Part shown: positions 26,274-34,663 of the stretch, in pieces
How positions within the stretch are numbered: position 1 is the stretch's first letter
Layout of the letters: every line of letters begins with the position of its first letter
Assembly (NCBI RefSeq): GCF_002868845.1
Contig: NZ_PKUB01000018.1
Coordinates: forward strand, 120,790-161,035
DNA: 40,246 bases
Direction: 5' to 3'
DNA from: Desulfuromonas sp.
GTDB taxonomy: Bacteria; Desulfobacterota; Desulfuromonadia; Desulfuromonadales; BM501
Position numbers and translations under genes: made by a program
Notes under the pieces: generated by a model
Database searches by the model: none
Told to the model about the DNA's origin: nothing
What the model saw: only the letters and a program-made list of their open reading frames with translations

Positions 26274-27356
26274 ATGGCTTTTGAAAAAAAACGCATCGTC
26301 GTCGCCATGAGCGGCGGGGTCGACTCCTCGGTGACCGCCGCCCTGTTGAAAGAGCAGGGGCACGAAGTCATCGGCATGACCATGCAGATCTGGGACTACG
26401 GCCGATTTACCGCCGAACACGGCGACACCTTCGGCTCCTGCTGCTCCCTGGATGACGTCCACGACGCCCGCCGGGTCGCCGAAGGCCTCGGCATCCCCTT
26501 TTACGTGGTCAATTTCGAGAAGGACTTCCAGCAGCAGGTCATCGACGCTTTCTGCGACGACTACTTTGCCGGGCGCACGCCTAACCCCTGCGTTCTCTGC
26601 AACCAGGTCCTCAAGTTCGAACTGCTTCTGCGCCGGGCCCGGGAGTTGGAGGCGGACTGGCTGGCGACCGGTCACTATGCACGCATCGTCGAGGACGGGG
26701 GCGCTTTTTCCCTGCGCAAGGGACTCGACGACCGCAAAGACCAGAGCTACTTCCTCTATACCCTGAGTCAGGAGCAGATGAAGCGGGTCCTCTTCCCCCT
26801 CGGAGGAATGAGCAAGGACGAGGTCCGGGCCCATGCCGCCCGGTTCTCCCTGCGGGTGGCGGAAAAGGCCGAAAGCCAGGACATCTGCTTCGTCCCCGAC
26901 GGCGATTACGTGCGGTTCCTGGAAGATGAGCGCGGCGCCGGCAAGATGGACGGGGACATCGTCCACGTCTCCGGGGAAAAGCTCGGCACACACCGCGGCA
27001 CCTACCGTTATACCGTCGGTCAGCGCCGCGGCCTGGGGATCGGATGGAGCGAACCCCTGTTCGTGGTCGGCATCGACGCAGAAAAGCGCCGGGTGATCGT
27101 CGGGGAAAGGAAACACCTGGAACGGTCCGAGTTGACGGTTCACCAGGCCCACTGGCCGGGGAAGGTTCCTGAAGGCCCCCTGCGGGCCCTCTGCCGCATC
27201 CGCTATCGGCACAGGGAGCAACCCGCCCTGATCACCCCCCTGGAAAACGGCCGCGCCCGGGTGCAGTTCGATGAACCGCAGCAGGGCGTGACTCCGGGGC
27301 AGGCGGCGGTTTTTTACGAGGGGGACAGGGTCATCGGCGGAGGCTCGATCGAATGA
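26274..27356 (+). CDS. mnmA: tRNA-specific 2-thiouridylase MnmA
   Basis: This 360-residue ATP-pyrophosphatase puts sulfur on uridine 34 of tRNAs for Lys, Glu and Gln. The PP-loop is [17 protein letters not shown] (residues 9-25). The catalytic pair is C109 ([12 protein letters not shown]) and C205 ([12 protein letters not shown]), the same pairing as in E. coli MnmA. The C-terminal beta domain (KKRVI.. through [10 protein letters not shown]) is full length. Here a further cysteine, C106, sits in the same loop (NPC instead of NPD). It lies directly after iscU, its probable sulfur supply chain, and its stop overlaps the mtaB start. Confidence 0.94.
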   Translation: MAFEKKRIVVAMSGGVDSSVTAALLKEQGHEVIGMTMQIWDYGRFTAEHGDTFGSCCSLDDVHDARRVAEGLGIPFYVVNFEKDFQQQVIDAFCDDYFAGRTPNPCVLCNQVLKFELLLRRARELEADWLATGHYARIVEDGGAFSLRKGLDDRKDQSYFLYTLSQEQMKRVLFPLGGMSKDEVRAHAARFSLRVAEKAESQDICFVPDGDYVRFLEDERGAGKMDGDIVHVSGEKLGTHRGTYRYTVGQRRGLGIGWSEPLFVVGIDAEKRRVIVGERKHLERSELTVHQAHWPGKVPEGPLRALCRIRYRHREQPALITPLENGRARVQFDEPQQGVTPGQAAVFYEGDRVIGGGSIE

Positions 27357-28669
27357 GCAGGACTGTGTCCATTGCCACCCTCGGCTGCAAGACCAACCAG
27401 TTCGAGTCGGCGGCCCTCGAGGAGCGCCTTCGCTCCTCCGGCTACCGCATCGTTCCCTTCGAGGAAGGGGCCGATCTCGTCCTCGTCAACACCTGCACCG
27501 TCACCGCCGCCACCGACTCCCAGTCGCGTAACCTCATCCGCCGCGCCCGCCGCCTCAACGCCGAGGCGCGAGTGATGGTGACCGGATGCTACGCCCAGGT
27601 CGACCCCGAGGCGCTCCGGGCCATTCCCGGGGTTGCGGTTGTTCTGGGGAACGAGGAAAAGAAAGACTTTCTCAGATATCTCCAGGAGCTGGGGCAGGAC
27701 GAAGTCGGCAGGCCGCCCGTCGCAGTATCCGATATCCGGCAAAGCGCCGAGGCCTCGCCGCTGCCCATATCGAGCTTTGCCGAACGCAGCCGGGCCTTTG
27801 TCCAGATCCAGAACGGGTGCGACGCCTTCTGTTCCTACTGCATCATCCCCTATGCCCGGGGGCGCAGCCGCTCCGTGCCGCCCGAACAGGTTCTCGCCCA
27901 GCTCCGGCGGTTGGCCGAAGGGGGATACCCCGAGGCCGTTCTCACCGGAATCCACATCGGCGGCTACGGAGCCGATCTGTCGCCGAAAACCTCCCTGCTG
28001 GAGCTGGCCGGGTGCATCGAGGCCGAAACGGCCATCCCCCGGCTCCGGCTGGGGTCGGTGGAGCCGACGGAGATCCCGGATCGGCTCATCGAGGCGGTGG
28101 CCTCCTCGAAGATCCTCTGCCCCCATTTTCACATCCCCCTGCAGGCCGGCAGCGACTCGGTCCTCGCCCGCATGAACCGTCACTACGACACCGCCTTTTT
28201 CCGGGACCTGGTCCTGCGTATCAGCAAAAGCCTCCCCGATGCGGCCATCGGTCTCGACGTCATCGCCGGCTTCCCGGGGGAGACGGAGGAGGAGTTCTCG
28301 GAGACCCTGGCCCTGGTCGGGGCTCTTCCCGTGACCCACCTCCACGTCTTTCCCTATAGTAGCAGGCCGGGGACCCCGGCGGCGGACATGCCCGGACAGG
28401 TCCCCGGAGATGTCGCCAAGTCCCGGGCGGCGCGGCTGAGGGCCATGGGGGAGGAGAAAAACCGGGCCTTCGCCGAACGCTATGTCGGTCAGATCCTGGA
28501 GGTGGTGGTGGAGAAAGGGGAGGGAGGCGTCCTGCGATCGGGCCTGACCCGGAACTACCTAACAGTGAAGTTTCCCGGCGGGGAGGGCCAGGCGGGAAGG
28601 TTGGCAGAGGTGCTGATCGAGGCATGTGGCCCCGAAGGGCTTCGGGGTCGCCTGGTGCTGAATCGCTAG
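27353..28669 (+). CDS. mtaB: tRNA (N6-threonylcarbamoyladenosine-C2) methylthiotransferase MtaB
   Basis: This 438-residue radical-SAM enzyme adds a methylthio group to t6A37 of tRNA, giving ms2t6A. The N-terminal UPF0004 domain holds [12 protein letters not shown] (C11), [11 protein letters not shown] and [11 protein letters not shown], three cysteines for the auxiliary cluster. The radical-SAM motif [18 protein letters not shown] follows (CxxxCxxC), then a C-terminal TRAM region. It is shorter than MiaB and lacks MiaB-type N-terminal features, which favours MtaB. The start overlaps the mnmA stop (ATGA). The stop codon overlaps the GDPD stop codon on the other strand. Confidence 0.94.
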   Translation: MSRTVSIATLGCKTNQFESAALEERLRSSGYRIVPFEEGADLVLVNTCTVTAATDSQSRNLIRRARRLNAEARVMVTGCYAQVDPEALRAIPGVAVVLGNEEKKDFLRYLQELGQDEVGRPPVAVSDIRQSAEASPLPISSFAERSRAFVQIQNGCDAFCSYCIIPYARGRSRSVPPEQVLAQLRRLAEGGYPEAVLTGIHIGGYGADLSPKTSLLELAGCIEAETAIPRLRLGSVEPTEIPDRLIEAVASSKILCPHFHIPLQAGSDSVLARMNRHYDTAFFRDLVLRISKSLPDAAIGLDVIAGFPGETEEEFSETLALVGALPVTHLHVFPYSSRPGTPAADMPGQVPGDVAKSRAARLRAMGEEKNRAFAERYVGQILEVVVEKGEGGVLRSGLTRNYLTVKFPGGEGQAGRLAEVLIEACGPEGLRGRLVLNR

Positions 28670-29463
28670 AGGATTTTCCCCGCCGTCGCCGCCAACAGCT
28701 CCGGATGGTCGCTCATGAGTCCGTCCACCCCCCATCCCAGCAGGCGTTCCATGTCCTGCGCCTCGTTCACGGTCCAGACGTGGACTTCCAGCCCCGCTCG
28801 GTGGGCGGCCCGAATCGTTTCCGGGGAGACCAGGCGCGTCGTCCCGAAGACCTCGGGGATCTGCAGGGCCACCCCTTCCGGCCGGTAGCTTCCGAGGCAT
28901 CCCCCCTGAATCCATTCCAGGAACGCGGCAACCTCTCCCCGGCTGAAGCTGGTCGGGATCTCCCCGCAGCACTCCCGAATCCGCTTCATGACCGCGTCCT
29001 GCTCGGCGGCCAGAAGGACTCTCTCTTCGGCTTCCGCCTCCCGGATCGTCGCCACCGTCAACTCCTCGGCGGCCGGCTCCGCCTGCTTGATTTCGATATT
29101 GCACCGTGCTTTCGGGAAGGCATCGAGGACCTGCCGAAGGGTGGGGACGATGACCCCCCGCCCCCGGAAGGGGTGGGAGCGGCCGCCGTCGGGGGAAAAG
29201 GTGTGCCCGGCGTCGAGATTCTGCAATTCCGCCAGGCTCAGGTCGCTGATGCGGCGGGGATCGCCGCAGAGCCTCAGGGCCGTCTCGTCGTGATGGACGA
29301 CCACGACGCCGTCGGCGGTCGACCAGACATCCATTTCCAGGTAGGGCAGTCCAGCTGCGACCGCCGACCGAAAGGCTGGCAGGGTGTTCTCCGGGGAGGC
29401 CGCCGAAGCGCCGCGATGGGCGAAGAGGCGCGGCGCAGGCGGGCAAAGGTAGACGCTGTTCAC
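28666..29463 (-). CDS. Glycerophosphodiester phosphodiesterase (GDPD)
   Basis: This 265-residue protein hydrolyses glycerophosphodiesters to glycerol-3-phosphate and an alcohol. The catalytic site starts FAHRGASAASPENTLPAF, then EMDVWSTADGVVVVHHDETA with the metal Glu-x-Asp and the second catalytic His. The C-terminal strands carry VHVWTVNEAQDMERLLGWGV then DGLMSDHPE, the family end. No signal peptide is visible, so it acts in the cytoplasm like UgpQ. I chose a GTG start at 29463 because it overlaps the transporter stop (GTGA) and leads directly to the first strand. Its stop overlaps the convergent mtaB stop. Confidence 0.9.
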   Translation of the reverse strand: MNSVYLCPPAPRLFAHRGASAASPENTLPAFRSAVAAGLPYLEMDVWSTADGVVVVHHDETALRLCGDPRRISDLSLAELQNLDAGHTFSPDGGRSHPFRGRGVIVPTLRQVLDAFPKARCNIEIKQAEPAAEELTVATIREAEAEERVLLAAEQDAVMKRIRECCGEIPTSFSRGEVAAFLEWIQGGCLGSYRPEGVALQIPEVFGTTRLVSPETIRAAHRAGLEVHVWTVNEAQDMERLLGWGVDGLMSDHPELLAATAGKIL

Positions 29464-30785
29464 GGGTTCTCTCCCCGGGCCTGGGCCCGTCCGCGGTCGA
29501 CATCGACCAGGGTCAGCAGGATCAGGCCGACAATGAAAAAGGCCGCCAGGGCCATGATCCCTGTCCGGGCCGACCCGGTCAGGTCGGCGATGATGGCGAA
29601 GATCAGGGGGCCGAAAATCGAGGCGAACTTGGCGGATATGGCGTAGAAGCCGAAGAACTCGGCCGACTTTTCCGGGGGGATGAGGGTGCTGAAGAGGGAG
29701 CGGCTGACCGCCTGGGCGCCGCCGTAGACGAGGGCGACGACGAAGCCGAGGAGCCAGAACTCCCAGCCGGCCCGCATGAAGTAGGCGTAGACCGATGCGG
29801 CGATGAAGACCAGGAGGGTGAGGGTGATCGAACGCCGCGCCCCGGAGCGCTCCGCGATGCGGCCGAAAAGGAGGGTGCCGGGCATGGCCACGAACTGGAT
29901 CATCAGGAAGCAGCCGAGGATGCTCCCTTGGGAGAGGCCGAGCTCCTCCCGGCCGAAGATGGCCGAGACGGCGATGAAGGTCTGGATGCCGTCGTTGTAG
30001 AAGAGGAAGGCGACCAGGAAGAGGAGGAGGTCCCTGCGTCCTCGGATTTCGAGAAAGGCCTTCAGGTAACCGGTCGATTCGCCCGGCGATTTTGGGGGGA
30101 CTGCCGGGACCTGCTTCAGCGAACGGAAGGCGGGCAGGGCGAAAACCGCCCACCACAGGCCGGTAAAGAGAAAGGCGATCCGGGTCGCGACCGCCTTGTC
30201 GGCGATGCCGAAGGAAGCGTGCGCCTGGATCAGGACGAAGACCAGAAGCAGGGCGAGTCCGCCGCCGAGGTAGCCGAAGGCGAAGCCGCGGGCGGAGAGC
30301 CGGTCCTGTTCCTCCCTTTCGGCCAGCACCGGCAGGAAGGCGTTGTAGAAGACGTTGCCGCCGGCGAAGCCGATATTGGCGAGGATGAACAGCCCGGCGG
30401 CCAGGGGCCAGTTGCCCGGCCCAGCAAAAAAGAGCGCGGCGGTGGCGCCGGCGCCGGTCAGGGCGAAAACGACCAGGAAGGAGCGGCGCTTGCCCCCGCG
30501 GTCGGCCAGGGCGCCGAGGTAGGGGGCGCAGAGGGCGACCAGGAGCATCGAGAGGGAGACGGCGTAGCCCCACAGGGCGGTCGCAGGGACGGTGCGGCTC
30601 AGGCCGAACAGGGTGATTCTTGCCCCCCAGGCGGGGACCAGGGCGGCGAAGTAGACCGGAAGGACGGCTGCGAGGATGACTGTGGCGAAGGCGGAGTTGG
30701 CCCAGTCGTACATGCACCAGCCGAACCATAAGCGATTTTTTCGGGAAGAATCCATCGGGCGCCTGCCGAGAGGGGGAGGAGTCAT
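29460..30785 (-). CDS. MFS transporter, UMF1 (Atg22-like) family
   Basis: This 441-residue protein has twelve probable membrane helices. Its N-terminal FGWCMYDWANSAFATVI is the hallmark of the UMF1 family, a bacterial relative of yeast vacuolar Atg22. Other MFS signs are LGALADRGGKRRSFLVVFAL (loop 2-3) and LLFGRIAERSGARRSITLTL (loop 8-9). The substrate is unknown. I chose the ATG at 30785 since it overlaps the ykgJ-like stop by four bases (ATGA); a later ATG at 30755 is also possible and gives a more usual N-terminus. The next gene, GDPD, also overlaps by four bases, so the three are likely one translationally coupled unit. Confidence 0.88.
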   Translation of the reverse strand: MTPPPLGRRPMDSSRKNRLWFGWCMYDWANSAFATVILAAVLPVYFAALVPAWGARITLFGLSRTVPATALWGYAVSLSMLLVALCAPYLGALADRGGKRRSFLVVFALTGAGATAALFFAGPGNWPLAAGLFILANIGFAGGNVFYNAFLPVLAEREEQDRLSARGFAFGYLGGGLALLLVFVLIQAHASFGIADKAVATRIAFLFTGLWWAVFALPAFRSLKQVPAVPPKSPGESTGYLKAFLEIRGRRDLLLFLVAFLFYNDGIQTFIAVSAIFGREELGLSQGSILGCFLMIQFVAMPGTLLFGRIAERSGARRSITLTLLVFIAASVYAYFMRAGWEFWLLGFVVALVYGGAQAVSRSLFSTLIPPEKSAEFFGFYAISAKFASIFGPLIFAIIADLTGSARTGIMALAAFFIVGLILLTLVDVDRGRAQARGENP

Positions 30786-31045
30786 CGAGAGGAGGAACGG
30801 CTTTCCCACCACTGCCTGTAGCCGCATCCCTCGGGCAGCCACTGGAGGGTGGAAACGACCTCCGGGGTCAGTTTGAGGCACCCCTCGCCCACTTCGAAGC
30901 GATGGGGGTAGACCTTGCACTTGCGGCTGACGATGTCGAGATAGCGGCAGGCGATGGAGGTCGGGTGGATGGTGCCGTCATCGTCGATCCACTTTTCGAA
31001 ACAGCACTCTCCGCAGCGGCGGCAGAGCCTTTCCCAGGCCATCAT
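30782..31045 (-). CDS. YkgJ-family cysteine cluster protein
   Basis: This is a small protein of 87 residues from the ATG at 31045. It is rich in ordered cysteines: CRRCGECCFEKWIDDDG, ACRYLDIVSRKCKVYPHRF, EGCLKLTPEVV and LPEGCGYRQWWE. That is the YkgJ/YcgN pattern, presumed to bind zinc or an Fe-S cluster; function is not known. The frame runs upstream to 31345, and an ATG at 31138 would add 31 residues. I prefer the later start because the family begins just before the first CxxC. It leads the ykgJ-UMF1-GDPD run. Confidence 0.82.
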   Translation of the reverse strand: MMAWERLCRRCGECCFEKWIDDDGTIHPTSIACRYLDIVSRKCKVYPHRFEVGEGCLKLTPEVVSTLQWLPEGCGYRQWWESRSSSR

Positions 31046-31191
31046 GGTCTGCGTCCAGTCCTTTGCGGGCCGCCCCCGTTGCTTTCGGGCGGCCGTTGAG
31101 GGAGGCCCCCTGCGAACGGGGGTGGAAACGAAAACCATTCTTAGCAGAAAAACAACTGGCGGGGAAGCCCGAAGGGGGTTTTGGAGGTCAT

Positions 31192-32406
31192 TTAATCGGA
31201 GGAGGCAGGCGAGGCAAAGCCGAAGGTGCCCTTGCCGTTTCTTTTGGCTTCGTACATCGCCCGGTCCGAACTGGCAATCAGGGCCTCTGGGCTTCTTCCG
31301 TCGGTCGGATAAATGCTGATCCCGATGCTGAAACCCATGGAGCATTCGTGCCCCTGGACCAGCAAGGGCTGTTCGAATTCACGGAAGACCTTCTGGATCA
31401 CCTCCTCGGCATCCTCCGGGCCCTTGATCCCCTGGATCACCATGGCGAATTCGTCGCCGCCGAGGCGGCCGATGGAATCGACCTCGCGCAGCCCCTGCTT
31501 GAGCCGCTCGGAGAAGAGGCGCAGGGCCTCGTCACCGACCTGGTGGCTGAAACGATCGTTGATCTGCTTGAAATTGTCGAGGTCGATAAACATGACGGCA
31601 AAATTCTCGTTCAATCGGCGGCTTCGGGCGATGGCCTGGTTGATCCGGTCGAAGAGCAACCGGCGGTTGGGCAGCCCGGTCAAGCCGTCGTGGGTGGCCT
31701 GCTTTTTGAGAACCTTGTTGAGGCGCCTCAACTCCTCCTCGACGTGCCGGCGCTCGGTGATGTCACGCACGATATCTCTGGATCCGACCACCTTTCCGTC
31801 CCGGACGATCGCCGAAGAACTCACCTCGATATCCAGGTAGTTCCCTGTTTTGCAGAGCATCTTGCCGGTGAATTTTTCGTATGATCCTTTGGCGCGAAGT
31901 TTTTCAAACTCGGCTTTGGTGGCGGGAACCTGATCCGGAGGAATAACGTCCATGATGGACATGCGCAGAAACTCCTCCCGGGTAAAGCCGAAGGTCTCGA
32001 TCGCCTTTCGGTTGACGTCCTGGTAGCGGAAATCCGAGTCGACGATGAAAATGGCGTCCTCGGCATTCTCGAACAGGTCGCGGTACTTGGCCTCGCTCTC
32101 TCTCAGCTCTTTTTCGGACCTTCTCTGGGCACGGAAGATCGGTTCGACGGCGAAAATGCCAGCCATCATCAGGAATGAGATGATAACGGCAACCAACTCC
32201 GCCGCCAGGTCGTGGGAGTGGCCGCCTCCGGATGATATGACGGCGTACAGGGTCACGCCCCTTCGAAGAGCCATCAGGCCGAGGGCTGTCGAGATCAGAA
32301 TCCAGGCGAAAGGTCGGGAGGTGAGGCGGGTCAGTCGCAGGGCGAAGAGGGCCGCCGTCAGTTGCAGCAGGATGGAAATAATCAGGACGATCAGTTCAGG
32401 TTTCAT
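31192..32406 (-). CDS. Membrane diguanylate cyclase with PAS and GGDEF domains
   Basis: This 404-residue protein would make cyclic di-GMP. Two to three membrane helices (about 5-25, 34-57 and 70-90) lead into a PAS domain at about 105-225 (LFENAEDAIFIVDSDFRYQD). A GGDEF domain follows at about 235-400. The active site GGDEF lies at 316-320, and the inhibitory RxxD site (REVD, 307-310) is five residues before it, so product feedback is likely. No EAL domain is present. I chose the ATG at 32406; a GTG at 32412 is an alternative. The upstream DUF4126 gene is on the same strand, 70 bases away. Confidence 0.93.
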   Translation of the reverse strand: MKPELIVLIISILLQLTAALFALRLTRLTSRPFAWILISTALGLMALRRGVTLYAVISSGGGHSHDLAAELVAVIISFLMMAGIFAVEPIFRAQRRSEKELRESEAKYRDLFENAEDAIFIVDSDFRYQDVNRKAIETFGFTREEFLRMSIMDVIPPDQVPATKAEFEKLRAKGSYEKFTGKMLCKTGNYLDIEVSSSAIVRDGKVVGSRDIVRDITERRHVEEELRRLNKVLKKQATHDGLTGLPNRRLLFDRINQAIARSRRLNENFAVMFIDLDNFKQINDRFSHQVGDEALRLFSERLKQGLREVDSIGRLGGDEFAMVIQGIKGPEDAEEVIQKVFREFEQPLLVQGHECSMGFSIGISIYPTDGRSPEALIASSDRAMYEAKRNGKGTFGFASPASSD

Positions 32407-32476
32407 AGGCACCGGAGCCTGTTGAGTGTCTTTTGCGGAAATCGGAGGATCTTACTCCTCATCGATGACTGTTCGG

Positions 32477-33106
32477 TTATCCGGATGCGGGCGGAGGCGC
32501 TGGGCCACGGAATATCCGCCCGAGAAATGCGAAAAAGCTTCGGACCCCCCGCCAGATCTTGGGGAGGAGCCAGGCAACCAGCACGATGAAGCCTGCCAGC
32601 AGGGCGAGGAAAACCCACGGGTAGTTGAGGGCCAGGAAGAGTCCACCGATGACGGCCACGTCCTCTCCGAGGGAGGCGACCCAGTTGGTCACCGGTTCGG
32701 GGGAGGTGTTGATCATGATTCTTGTTCCCGCCTTGGTGGCGTGAGTCGCTGCTGCGAGCCCGCCGCCGAAGAGGGCGGCCGCCAGGGAGAGGGCGGGGGT
32801 GACCTCGCCGACGGCCCCCGCGGCGAGGAGCGCCCCCATCGGAATGCGGATGAATGTCTGTATCCCGTCCCAGCCGGTGTCCACGCCGGGAACCTTGTCC
32901 GCTGCGAATTCGACCAGGTACATGGCTCCGGCGGCAAAGATCACGATCGGCTGAGTAAGAATCAGGAGATCCGGCGGGAGGGCGATGTTTCCGGTGGCGC
33001 CGAGCAGGCCGAGCATCAGGATCGCGGCATAAAGGTTGATGCCGCTGGCCCAGGCGACACCCATGGTCAGGGCAAGGGTGTTGGAGATCTGATTCAGGTG
33101 TTCCAT
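32477..33106 (-). CDS. DUF4126 membrane protein
   Basis: This 209-residue membrane protein resembles the DUF4126 family. It begins with ALTMGVAWASGINLYAAILM, where a polar helix with Ser-Gly-Ile-Asn is the family mark, and has four or more helices. ATHATKAGTRIMINTSPEP and NWVASLGEDVAV are the other conserved segments. The end is a basic tail (FRGPAPPPASG). The function is not known; the fold with a short broken first helix suggests a channel or carrier, which is inference. TCGGGAGA sits just upstream of the ATG. Confidence 0.83.
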   Translation of the reverse strand: MEHLNQISNTLALTMGVAWASGINLYAAILMLGLLGATGNIALPPDLLILTQPIVIFAAGAMYLVEFAADKVPGVDTGWDGIQTFIRIPMGALLAAGAVGEVTPALSLAAALFGGGLAAATHATKAGTRIMINTSPEPVTNWVASLGEDVAVIGGLFLALNYPWVFLALLAGFIVLVAWLLPKIWRGVRSFFAFLGRIFRGPAPPPASG

Positions 33107-33550
33107 GTCGTCTCCCGAGGGTGAAAGGTCAGTTTGTTTACCATTTTAACATGGTTTTTGATTTCCCGTAGATGCCTGGGGTTCGAGGCTTTCTGGGCGT
33201 GAAGCCACAGGTATAATGCTAGTTAGGTTAAACCCACTATAAGATTCATTCTATTTCAAAAAATGTTTTTGAGTGGCCATCAAGCTAAAGGTTAAAAAAC
33301 GAGTATTTTGATCCATATATTGAATAGAGGAAATCTGTGAAAATGTTGTAAATTGCTGTTGTATTGAGATGCGAATGGCGCATTTAAATTGTTTGCAAAA
33401 TATTGAAGGGTGATAATATGTAGGTGTGAAAAGAAAGAAAAGCGCCGTGTGAAAACAAAACTAGGGGCGCGGACAAAAGAACATCGGGGGTCGATAAAAA
33501 AGCACATGCTGGATGTTGCAATGAGATAACGTCCGGAAAAGGAGGTGCTT
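33107..33550. other. AT-rich intergenic region
   Basis: The GC content falls sharply from about 33220 to 33540, unlike the flanking genes. No intact gene is seen. A perfect TATAAT at 33212-33217 faces right, preceded by TTTCTG at 33190-33195, but the -35 is poor. GCGCC at about 33451 and GGCGC at about 33475 can pair. The last 130 bases form the leader of the 63-residue peptide gene. Confidence 0.55.
33392..33419 (+). promoter_or_regulatory. Possible promoter of the 63-residue peptide gene
   Basis: TTTGCA at 33392-33397 and TAATAT at 33414-33419 are 16 bases apart, and TG lies two bases before the -10. This would give a leader of about 125 bases before the ATG at 33551. Confidence 0.35.
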
Positions 33551-33742
33551 ATGAACAATACTGGAGAATATAAGGGCTACTTGGTAGGCGAGGATGCCTT
33601 TTCGGAGAAATACCTGAAGGCAACCTTGCGGATCGTCGGTAATGTTCTCATTTGCCTGGGTGGGTTGGTCGCAGCGCTGGTGATTTTTTGGCCGGCCCTT
33701 GCTTACCTGCTCGGCAGGGTCCTTCTGAACGGGATCTTTTAA
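33551..33742 (+). CDS. Small single-span membrane protein, 63 residues
   Basis: The ATG at 33551 follows GGAGG by five bases (AAAAGGAGGTGCTT), a very strong start signal. The product is MNNTGEYKGYLVGEDAFSEK followed by a hydrophobic C-terminal half, with a likely membrane helix or hairpin at about 28-60 (VLICLGGLVAALVIFWPALA). No family is recognised. A clear terminator follows its stop by 65 bases, so it is probably its own short transcription unit in an AT-rich region. Confidence 0.65.
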   Translation: MNNTGEYKGYLVGEDAFSEKYLKATLRIVGNVLICLGGLVAALVIFWPALAYLLGRVLLNGIF

Positions 33743-33806
33743 ACAGTAGACCTTCTTTGATTCTTTTCCGCACCTCTTTTTTGTTCCTTTGCAAGCGTTC
33801 GGGATT

Positions 33807-33835
33807 GCCAGGCTTTGACCTGGCTGTTTTTGTTT
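33807..33835 (+). terminator. Rho-independent terminator after the small membrane protein
   Basis: GCCAGG at 33807-33812 pairs with CCTGGC at 33819-33824 across CTTTGA, followed by TGTTTTTGTTT. It lies 65 bases after the stop codon of the 63-residue gene. Confidence 0.75.
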
Positions 33836-33902
33836 AAGGGTTGAGAAAATTGGGAAAAAAGAAAAGCGCTGCGGAATGCGATGTCGGGGGCTGCGGAATG
33901 GC

Positions 33903-33932
33903 TTGACAAAAGGGGACTCAATAGGTTATAAA
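33903..33932 (+). promoter_or_regulatory. Strong sigma-70 promoter of the small RNA candidate
   Basis: A perfect TTGACA at 33903-33908 is followed after 18 bases by TATAAA at 33927-33932 (or after 17 by TTATAA). It is one of the best promoter matches in the window. Nothing coding follows it in the same direction before a terminator. Confidence 0.65.
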
Positions 33933-33938
33933 TATACT

Positions 33939-34027
33939 AAAGAATTCAAAGGAGGCCCGGACGCGGGCTTCCGCTTTCGCCCCGAAAGGTTTCCCTCCTA
34001 CTTTCGGGGTGTTTTTTTTGTTTTTTT
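33939..34027 (+). ncRNA. Putative small RNA with CCTCCT-loop terminator
   Basis: Between a strong promoter and a strong terminator lie about 90 bases with no open reading frame. The expected 5' end is near 33939. A GGAGG at 33951-33955 is followed by a stem GCCCG/CGGGC around GACG (33955-33968). The terminator is a 9-bp stem (33980-33988 and 34001-34009) whose 12-base loop reads GTTTCCCTCCTA. That loop exposes CCTCCT, the same core as the anti-Shine-Dalgarno end of 16S rRNA. C-rich loops of this kind in some known small RNAs pair with ribosome sites of target mRNAs. The start point is inferred from the promoter and no family is recognised. Confidence 0.5.
33980..34027 (+). terminator. Rho-independent terminator of the small RNA candidate
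   Basis: CCCCGAAAG at 33980-33988 pairs perfectly with CTTTCGGGG at 34001-34009 and is followed by TG, eight T residues, G and seven more T residues. The orientation is plus, although the next gene is on the minus strand and ends 34 bases further on. Confidence 0.88.
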
Positions 34028-34060
34028 GCGGACTGTCGCCGACTACCGTGAAGAGGCGGC

Positions 34061-34663
34061 CTAGCCGGTGGCGGGGAGAGGGCGGCCGAGCAGGGTCAGA
34101 AAACGGCTCACCAGGCGGTAAGTGATGCCCCAAAGGACAGGGCGGGGGGGCTCCAGCAGGCGAAGGGCGGGGCGGACCAGGGCCGTCCCCCGGAAGTGTA
34201 CCGTGGCGTGCGCGTGGCGTTCAGGGGCGATCAGGTTTTCCAGGGGGACCCAGAAGGCGTCCATCACCTCTTCGTTCAAGGAAAAGTCTACGGGCCCCTC
34301 CAGGGCGAAAACGAAGCAGGAGACGACGATCGGAAGGTGGGCGCCGCTCAGGTCGTCCAGACGGCCGAGCAGGCGGGCGCCGGCGAGATCGACGCCGATT
34401 TCCTCCCGGGTTTCCCGCATCGATGCGTCCCGGGCGCCGCCGTCCTCCGGCTCGATCCGGCCCCCGGGAAAGCCGAGATCCCCGGACCAGGGGTCTCCCT
34501 CGTGGTGGGCCCGTTCGATGAAGAGGATCTCCGGGCCGCCCTTGGCCGGGCGCAGGATCATGGCTACCGCGGCGTGGGTACGATGGGCCGGTGCATGCGT
34601 CTTCGGTTGGTGGACGGACAGGGTTCCTGCGATCTGTCCCAGGGAGGGAGCCGGAGGTGTCAT
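34061..34663 (-). CDS. Nudix hydrolase, CoA pyrophosphatase type
   Basis: This 200-residue Nudix protein has the box GGRIEPEDGGARDASMRET followed by REEIGVDL, with all metal-binding Glu residues. The preceding PWSGDLGFPGG is the extension typical of the NudL/CoA pyrophosphatase group, which cleaves CoA and its derivatives. The C-terminal part (EVMDAFWVPLENLI and PVLWGITYRLVSRFL) is family-like as well. The start overlaps the LUD gene stop (ATGA). The ribosome site is otherwise weak. Substrate is inferred from group only. Confidence 0.88.
   Translation of the reverse strand: MTPPAPSLGQIAGTLSVHQPKTHAPAHRTHAAVAMILRPAKGGPEILFIERAHHEGDPWSGDLGFPGGRIEPEDGGARDASMRETREEIGVDLAGARLLGRLDDLSGAHLPIVVSCFVFALEGPVDFSLNEEVMDAFWVPLENLIAPERHAHATVHFRGTALVRPALRLLEPPRPVLWGITYRLVSRFLTLLGRPLPATG

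Noticed and set aside
33420-33550. Riboswitch in the leader of the 63-residue gene
   Set aside because: I compared it with the c-di-GMP-I core and saw no match; only one weak 5-bp pairing is visible.
33292-33558. Minus-strand frame of 88 codons in the AT-rich island
   Set aside because: No ribosome site, unusual Phe/Ser-rich composition and overlap with the leader of the plus-strand gene.
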